DNA from: Lepiota brunneoincarnata
Lineage: Eukaryota > Basidiomycota > Agaricomycetes > Agaricales > Agaricaceae
Direction: 5' to 3'
Assembly (NCBI GenBank): GCA_023014365.1
Contig: JAEBUN010000017.1
Coordinates: 620,001-684,000 of the forward strand
DNA: 64,000 bases
Each line of letters opens with the position of its first letter. Within the stretch, counting starts at the first letter, position 1. The notes beneath the pieces are model-generated. The model did no database searches. It was given only the letters and a program-made list of their open reading frames with translations, and had not been told where the DNA came from. The position numbers and the translations under genes were made by a program. Shown here piece after piece: positions 56,631 through 64,000 of this stretch.

Positions 56631-59584
56631 ATGTTAATCAAACTCTTACCGGAGGCCCCTCACCCGAGCGTCCTATTCAATATCACTTTCGAAGACCTCC
56701 CAGACGGGATGCCTCTCCCGCCAGCGTGGACAACCCAACTCTCCAACCTCATGCATGATGAGCTCACTATTCCGAGATCCCGACACGCGTTGGATAAGGC
56801 CGCTTTCATACCTTGCGTGCTCGAAGAAGTGGTATTTGACCTGCCTGCCATGTCCATTGTATGTCGGTTCATTGACGGCAGTATCGAACAATGGAAAGTT
56901 GGCCTGGAAGATTCGGAGGGGGGGCTTCGCAGCAAGTGCCTCAAAAAGCTGGAGAGTGTTGTGGATGATGTGTGTCTGAGTACTCTAGAAAACGAACGGG
57001 AAAGAGAAAGGGAAAGGGAAAGGCAGCGGGAAAAAGAGCGCGAGAGGGAACAAGAAAAGGAGAGACTAAGGCTTTTGCAACAGGCCTCGTCTCCCCCGTT
57101 TTTCTCCAAAGGCGCGCGGCACAAGAAGAAGCGCTCGTTACTCATGACCATTGTTTCTAGTCTCTCCTCTCTCAAGTATGTTTTTTTTGCTACACCCCTC
57201 TCTTCTTCCAAAAGCATTACCTGACTCATGGATACCCCTCTATCTTCAGCTCAATCATCAATCTCTCTCTCCCCTCCCCGGCCATCCCCACCCCCACCTC
57301 GTCACATATAGCGCCACCTTCTCCAACCAGACTTCTCGCGGGCTCTTCACAGCCCAAGCCAATCACACCTCCCACACAAAGCATCTGTCCACGGTTCCTT
57401 AGACGCCGAGCCCGCTCCTCTCTGGTGGACGCCTTTCGCCTCTACATCCTTCACGAACTCACCAACAGAGTACCCAGGGGTGGATATTACGTCTGGATTC
57501 TCCACAGCCTCCTCAGGGAAGCCCGTGAGCGCCGAGACGCCATTCTCATCAGGGAGCGAGAACGCGAGCGTGAACGCCTGCGGCTCATGGATCCTCCACT
57601 TTACAGACGTCCGAGATCACCAGGGGCGAGTTCGTGCTCGAGCTCATCTGCGTCTGGTTCCCTTTTAACCTTTGGTCGACGGAAGCGGAGTCCCAAGTGG
57701 TGCTCACGCTCCATAGCTCCGTCCATTGAGGCAGAGAGATTCTCGGCAACAACAGCGAGTGAACCGCCTAGTTCGGATGAGGAAGACGAGGAGCCAGCGC
57801 GCCGTATGGGTAGCGAAGAGGATCGAGAGACAACCCGAGAGACAGACGCAGATTCAGGGACAATCGAAACTGATACGGATGGTAGCTCTATCCACACCCC
57901 CTCTTCCTCCCACTCCCTCCTGCTACCAAACCCCCCCTCTCCACACGAACCTGAGCACAACACCGTCTCTCAGCTTCACGCGCAAATGCACCATCCATTT
58001 ACCCCCGTACCCGACCCAATAGAACACCAGATCCAAACTCTGACACATATCATCCTGTTGCACACTTCTCATGCGGCTCGCACTGCGCATGATGAATCTA
58101 TGCGACTCGATGCCCTTGAGGTGCGCGGTCGTCGTCGGGCATGGCTAAATCGTGCGCTGTGTCCCAACGGTCTCCGATTGACATCCCCCTCTGGGGGGCA
58201 TCCCAGCACCCACATTGAGAGGACAGAGACCAGTATGAGTGCGGGCTTGGGTGGACTTGGGTTTGCGGTGCCCCTGAGCAGGAGCGCATTAGGGATGTGG
58301 GTTATCAATGCAGAAGACCTTGAATTCCTGGAGGATGAGGAAGCCCAGATAGGCGACGTAGAAGTGCAATGTGCAAGACAGTCGGATGCGATTATGGTGG
58401 AAGATGAGGACATGCAGATGGCGGGCGGGGAGAGATACGCTGATTACGACGAACGGAATGGAATTGAGCCGAGGAGGCGCAAGGTCCCTGTTCCTTCGAG
58501 AAGAGTCCAGCTGTTCCCTGTGAATGAGGAGGAGGAGGATGAAATGGGACTGGAGTTACATCCAAGTCTCGCGGATGGAGAGCTGTCTGAAAACAGGAAT
58601 GATGACAATGACGACGACGATGATGATCCTGCCCTCCAATTTGCCAATCTCGATTTGAACCAATATGACGATTTAAGGGGACTCCAGATGGACCTCGACA
58701 TTGTTACTGGCGTAGGTTTCGACATGGATTCCAGTGACGAAGAAGATGGCGATGCCAGTCCCAACGTTCGACTCAGAAAAAGCGATATCCCAGAGGGTGG
58801 TATATGCGTTGCTTTGGAGATCCCCAGACCCAACGCTCTTCATGCACGCTCATCGCATCTTCTCTCAAGCCATGAACAGAGGCAAAGGCAACGGCAGCGG
58901 CAGCGGGCAAGCAACGTAGTTAACCAAAGTCATCCCGTTCATCAATACCCACACCCAAACATAATCGATCCCTCCTTCCAGCAGCACTACGCGCAAGATT
59001 TGCATATTCCTCAGAGGTGTCCAACACCATTACCGCAATATCCACCCCCAGGCATACCCCTAACGTCAATGTTTTCGACCGAGTTGGAGCCGCCATCACA
59101 TACAGTTGGTGGTGGTGGTTCAGGTTCTTCGCCTGTTGCAGCACCGATATCAATACCGCAGCCTGTGTATCTACGTGCTCATTGTCCTCCCCTTTATCCA
59201 CCACCTGCAATACGTGACGCCCTCCCACCATTCCAAAGCAACAGTAGTACATCTGAACCGATGCAACAGCCTTCCTTAGTGGCGCAAAACTTGGAGTCCA
59301 GCCCATGCCCTGTGGCATCGGAGCGTAAAATGCCTCGTTCGAGTGAAGTCTATGTGAACGAGATGGGCCAAATCGTCGCGGCGACGGGTATGGGGAAGGA
59401 GGAAGAAGGTGAAGAGTTTACATTGGCTATGGACTTGCCCTCCAAGCCGCTTAGCTCGAGATTTGGCGAGATGACATTTGCTGCGATGGGGAGAACGAAG
59501 AGTTTTAGAGGGCGCGTGAGAGGCGCATCGAAAATTAGAGAGCACGGCAGTCCTAGTGAGGAGGTCGAGCGCAGCTGGGTGTAG
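56631..59584 (+). CDS. Long low-complexity protein of unknown function
   Basis: I model two exons, 56631-57173 and 57250-59584 (donor gtatgttt, acceptor cttcag), giving about 959 residues. The start is ATG 56631. The first 110 residues look globular (LPEAPHPSVLFNITFEDLPD, PCVLEEVVFDLPAM, CRFIDGSIEQWKVGL). Then comes a highly charged Glu/Arg helix-like run, a second globular piece (LVDAFRLYILHELTNRVPRG, YYVWILHSLLREARERR), and long disordered Ser/Pro/Glu regions with an acidic tract (ENRNDDNDDDDDDP). A conserved-looking middle lies at residues near HIILLHTSHAARTAHDESM. No signal peptide or membrane segment is evident. I do not recognise the family. Confidence 0.65.
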
Positions 59585-61187
59585 GCGCGTATGGTTTCGG
59601 GGCTGGGGAGCGTGGGGTCGTGAGCGCAGGTGTGGTTATGGGTGCAGATGAAGGATGCGGGTGGGGGATGCGGCGATGATGTGGAGAGGATATGAATTGA
59701 GCAGGGACGGAAGGAAGCCACAATACCGCGAGTTGACATTGCCGCACCGGGGAAGGTGGTTCTGTGTCGTCAGTGGGACCCTATGTATCGAGGCGACAGA
59801 CGACACCTTTCTGTTGAGCCGGCCCTTGACCATTGATATCATCGCCATCAGGTTTCATTAATTGCCGCTGTCAGAATCTCCGGTATCCGACTCGCGCTTC
59901 TCTTTTCCCCCTTCGTCACCTCGAGACTTTGGAGCTCGCGTTGAAACATCTCCCCTCGGGTCCCACAAATAGGACGCCACCCACTGGAACATGTTCCTAC
60001 CGCCTCTGGTCTCCCCGTTTCCACTTGGACTTACACTTGACGCCCGACGACTGACCTCACGACGGCAAGCACCGGACAGATGCTCCACCCCTCTGCTCCC
60101 TTCTTTACACATCTCCGCAGGTACCCAAAACCGAAACCGAAGAAAAGCGCGAGTCAAATGCAAGCCCAGATGTCTCTCCGTTCCATTGTCATTCCAACTA
60201 TGTCCATTCCTTCACGATCCGGAAGCACACTCGTTCAAACCTTCATTTCTCATCCAAGATATACCCATCACATTTTGCATGCGCTATCTTTTTTCCATTG
60301 CAACTTGATCCCGCTTGTTTTCTATCTGTTCATGCTCTCCGCCTTCAAATTGTATTATAGTTGTTATCCCTGCATTGTCCCTTTTTTTTTTTGCCTGCTG
60401 CAATTCCTTCGCGTTCATGGTATGCGTTTACATCTACCTTATCCTCTTTTACTCCTATGCCGGTACTGGTGCCTTTGAACGCGCCAGCTTTATCATTTAC
60501 TTCTGGGATATACATTCATTTCCTCCCTTTACCAGTTTCCTGTATTTTTAGCTCCAGGGTATACGGATTTAATCATATTTGGTGCCCCTACTGGTCACCC
60601 TCTAGAACAATGGCTAGCTGTGGCTATTATGCCCCGAATAAATATAAGAATGGATTGCACAAATAAAAGCAAATTCCGAGATAGTTAGTTACACTCACTC
60701 ATGTTGATAAAACGTCAATGCAAATTTGATTTCTTCCAAAGGAACGCAGGAGTATTGGCACTCGGGATGAACAGTTACAGCATCCAGCGTGCGTAACAAG
60801 AATTTAATGAGGATATACTATACTGCACTGTAGTGTACATGACAAACAAAGAGAACTTCTGACCAGACGAAGGGACTCCCCGCTCAGCACTGGCGGTATA
60901 ACAGATCAAACTCGCCTGTGAGGCGCGCGTGCGAAGCTTCAAATGCGCTTCTGGGAAGCGAAAGCATTAAACAGCCACAAGGCCCGATTTCTCGTCACGC
61001 CCTATATGGCTTTCCTCGTCTTTCCGGTGAAACATATCCCGAACCTGGAATGTCTTGTTGGATCAGATGCTCTGTTCTTCCACATCCCGTACCGAAAGAA
61101 AAGAAAGACTTACATCGATATGCTGAGTCGTTTCCGTCTTTGTTTGAATTTGCATCGACAAGGTGGCAAGCTCCATTCCATTCACTG
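59585..61187. other. Intergenic and probable 3' UTR; no gene supported
   Basis: A pyrimidine-rich segment (about 60100-60560) gives chance open frames of Leu/Phe/Pro composition. Possible polyadenylation signals (aataaa at 60637 and 60662) could end the transcript of the gene before. Frames at 60918-61242 on both strands are unconvincing, although one minus-strand frame might hold the last exon of the next gene. Confidence 0.35.
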
Positions 61188-62643
61188 CTATGTTCCCTTT
61201 GGGAAACCGCTACAGAAGGTACGAGATTGTAAAGTAAGGTGACTTTCATTCCGATGGACACTAGCAAACGAAATTGTGCTCACCCCCGCCCCCCGTTTTC
61301 CGCTGCTTGGATATTCGGTGGAATAACGTCCCTTGCCGTTTGAGGCTCGGATACTCCGTCTAGCGTTAAGTGTCCACATCATCGACATGGCGTATAGCTT
61401 GGGGAGTGCTTGGTTAAAGGCCGTCGATACCAGCCTGTCATCACCCGACCAGATTTGAGAGAAGATAAGGTTGAACATGGCACTGTCGAGGGAAGAAGTT
61501 AGCTTCTGTCATAATGACTCCAGTACCATGGGAAACCCCAACCAGATTGCAGCGGGGGCGGCAGTGAGGAAAGTGAGCCGAATAAGTGCCCTGATGAGAC
61601 CGACAGTTCTGCCCAGAGTGACGTCAGAAACGGACAGGGCTGAGGAACGCGGCAGCACGTACTGAGGCAAGACTTCCCGCTTGCTTTTAAGAAGGAAGTA
61701 CGTCATCATCAGAGTCATAGCGATATCCCCGGCTGAAGTAGGAACCACGGATTGACCATGTTACTCCGGCGAAACGAGGTGCAGATACATACCGAATACG
61801 GAGCTCAGGTGGGCGGCGACTGCAGATAAGGCTTAATAACGAACGTTCTGAACGTTGGAACAAACGCTCAGCCACTTACACCATGTCGCAATTTTTGGAC
61901 CTGCTTGTGCTCCCTGGGTGATATAATAGGTCTTGCGCAAGTCTGAGCTAGATGAATACCGAGTTGTCGACAGCCCCACTTACCGCGATACAGATTGACG
62001 CGAATGCAAAGGTGAGGACGAGAGCCACAGGAGCCACAACCCACCAGCGACACCCTGAAATAACGTACAAACGGTGGCAGAAATAAACTTGGACATAGGC
62101 ACCGATAGTGGCCACCTACAGCACATATTAGTCGAAGTCCCGGCACTTGACTCAAGAAGCTAGTAATACCATAAGAGGGTTTCCTGTCTGCCACCAGGCT
62201 GTATAATTGAGTAGAACAGCTCCCTCCAGATCCATGAAATTCAAAATGAGCTGAATCCATATTAACGCGCTACGACAGGGTTATTAAAGACTTTGCCGAC
62301 TTGAGGCGGACAAAAAATCATCACATACAAGGATTGTATTGATTTTAGAGTGGTAAGGATGGCGAGGCAAAGAACAGTTAGCTTTATGCCCAACTTGTCT
62401 CCTTCGTGCCATGAGACGTAGCGAGCAAACTGTAGTTTTCTTCGTCTGGCCTCTGGTATTATGTCAATGAAGGGGAGAGGCGCACCTGACAGAATAAAAT
62501 GCCCTGCAGGAGGACATCAAGAAAGCACCCTATCAACTATATGTCTTGACCATTAGTGTCAGTTCGGTAGAGAAAACCTATCAGCTCACCCATGGTCCGA
62601 GTAGGTATTGGGCTGATGTGAGTTCCTCAGGTGTCATCGGCAT
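61188..62643 (-). CDS. Seven-helix membrane protein, DUF6534-like
   Basis: This is a multi-exon membrane protein of the large agaricomycete family with a C-terminal DUF6534 domain. Its function is unknown. Start ATG at 62643 (MPMTPEELTSAQYLLGPW). Exons include LIGCFLDVLLQGILFCQ | FARYVSWHEGDKLGIKL, LAILTTLKSIQSL | ALIWIQLILNFMDLEGAV, LLNYTAWWQTGNPLM | VATIGAYVQVYFCHRLYVIS, VVAPVALVLTFAFASICIA | IAMTLMMTYFLLKSKRE | TVGLIRALIRLTFLTAAPAA, IWLGFPMVLESL | FNLIFSQIWSG, FNQALPKLYAMSMMWTLNAR. The last pieces carry the DUF6534 signature. The C-terminus is uncertain: the frame runs to TAG 61188, but a donor (gtgagc, about 61290) could splice to an exon further left. Confidence 0.75.
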
Positions 62644-64000
62644 CTTTGCGGAAAGTGAGCTGCCTCTTTGGCCAGTGAGATTGGGTGCTATATATCCTAG
62701 TGGCAGCGATGCCCACGAGGGGTAATCATTAGCCACATTTCCGACATTCAGTCGCCCTTGCGTGATCCTTAATCGACAGAGGGGAGATCCTCCAACAACC
62801 TCATGTGGAAATGAGGGTCACTTTAATATGGGAAAATCCCCCAGATCGCCTGCGCAAAAATCGTCCACGCTCCATTTTATGTTCTCGTAGGAGTTTTGTC
62901 AATTGCGGTGGTGCCTTGTGTTAGATAGCCGGTGTCTGAAAGGCCAAATATGATATAGTAATCGTGACAAGACAATAAATTGTTCGCCATCAGTTCCTTC
63001 GCTACCATCTTACGCTACCAGTTCGAGTTATCAGGTATTTGAGTCCGTAGTTAGCTTTGTGATGGAGTTTGTGTGGGCGCGTAGGCAATGTCGTTCTCTT
63101 GACTCGAAGGACCTGGTCGTCAGGATAAAGTATTTGGTATCTGGTATTGGGGATGAACGAGATTAAGGCCTTAAGGGTATGACGGGCGACCCCCCGCCCT
63201 ACAATGACTGGTGTCACTGGGCTGCCGAGAAAGGTTTCCAAGGGGTTATCGGGGCCGAAGCGGGCTCGATCCAGTTCCTGGTGATGAGAGATAAAGAGAG
63301 CAAGTTTCGAAATGATTTGGCGTTTTTGTGGAGCTTTGAGATATATTGTGTGGGGAGGAAATTCGAGCCCGAGGACTTGGTTGCGTTCGTTGCCGTCGGA
63401 CATATGTCAAACTGCTGTTTCCATCGAGATCCACCGCGTTCCGTAGGTATGTGCAGGGGTGTGCAACATCGAGAATGGCTGAGAGCGAAGCGAAATGCCG
63501 CGACAAGCATCTTCCTCGGGCAAGGCGGGGACCAACCTGATACACCGGATCTGCCAGCCTCGGGCATCTCAAGTACATCGTCATTATTGATACACCCAAT
63601 AACAAAATTCCGGGTCGCCCGCGAACATCAGTTCTTTTCAGTGCCCTGATTATAGAACCATGGCACCCATGTTCGATAAAATGTGTTGAAGACAATTGGT
63701 TGCAGAACAATATGATGTGGTCCGTGGTGTGGTCCGTGTGGATCGCTTGGCCCCGACGACAGAACTTTGTTTGTCCTTGTGATGATTCTGCCTCGGACTT
63801 TCTCTCCCTCTCGTTCCCTCAGCCTCGTTACGCCACAAACATTTTCCCCCTCCCAGGGGCTCATGGAAAGGGAATATATGGGATCAGTAAGGGGAACCGG
63901 CTGATAAGTATAGTGACTTATGGACGCCAGATCCCGAAACTCAGGTTTCACCAATTTTTTCTTTCCCCAGCCCGACCGGGGCTCAACTCAATCAGAACAA
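62644..64000. other. Right end of window; no identified gene
   Basis: The best frame is 63179-63649 (plus, ATG, 156 codons; starts MTGDPPPYNDWCHW). It overlaps long frames on the minus strand, has no recognisable domain and may be chance. The first few hundred bases are the probable promoter of the DUF6534-like gene. Confidence 0.3.

Noticed and set aside
56660..57229. 189-codon Ser/Leu-rich minus-strand frame
   Set aside because: It is the antisense of the Glu/Arg repeat in the plus-strand gene, which has the better start, splice site and continuation.
60080..60666. Leu/Phe/Pro-rich frames that look like membrane proteins
   Set aside because: They lie in a pyrimidine-rich stretch where any frame gives hydrophobic residues. 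Several overlapping frames look equally good, and no domain is seen.
63002..63710. Long overlapping frames on both strands near the right end
   Set aside because: Three frames of similar length compete and none has a recognisable motif. Only the ATG-led plus frame is mentioned, with low confidence.
1..64000. tRNA, rRNA or CRISPR features
   Set aside because: No cloverleaf, rRNA-like block or regularly spaced short repeat was noticed. The 30-bp tandem units have no spacers.

Overview
The window looks like nuclear DNA of a mushroom-type basidiomycete (Agaricomycetes). The genes are split by many short introns. They include clustered fungal thaumatin-like proteins, a beta-1,3-glucan synthase, a mitochondrial manganese superoxide dismutase, a velvet-domain regulator and a DUF6534-type membrane protein. 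The transposons are typical fungal chromoviruses and copia elements. I see no rRNA, tRNA or CRISPR array.

About 0.65-34.7 kb is a transposon island. Its outer shell is an old Ty1/copia element (LTRs at 1219-1829 and 23513-24113). A 562-bp terminal-inverted-repeat element (6099-6660) and an old Ty3/gypsy chromovirus, called element A here (6905-23314, TSD ccaca), are inserted in its RNase H region. A younger chromovirus, element B (8456-16662, TSD ggaga), sits inside the gag of element A. Element B has apparently identical LTRs and all open frames intact. Besides gag and pol it carries a short hydrophobic Cys-rich ORF before gag and two long, mutually overlapping ORFs after pol. Comparing A with B suggests all of these extra frames are real proteins. 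Element A and the outer copia element are heavily decayed, mainly by C-to-T change at CpG.

From 24.1 to 29.7 kb lie AT-rich relics: a gag zinc knuckle, a second copy of the TIR element, a Tc1/mariner transposase remnant, and a 1440-bp hAT-like element (TSD gttggggt) carrying a segment of different composition. A second copia element (29702-34696, TSD agtag) follows. It is full length but carries three in-frame TGA codons and a frameshift.

The gene-bearing part begins at about 35 kb. Three tandem thaumatin-like genes (35.1-40.1 kb, minus strand) share the same exon plan, including a 7-nt micro-exon. Next to them on the same strand is an FKS1-type beta-1,3-glucan synthase (40.8-46.9 kb), so genes that act on beta-glucan and the gene that makes it are neighbours. 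The synthase faces a divergent SOD2 gene (47.9-49.0 kb, plus). After a long gap come a velvet-family regulator (51.2-53.4 kb, plus), an unassigned stretch, a long low-complexity protein of unknown function (56.6-59.6 kb, plus) and a seven-helix DUF6534-like membrane protein (61.2-62.6 kb, minus). The right end holds nothing I can identify.
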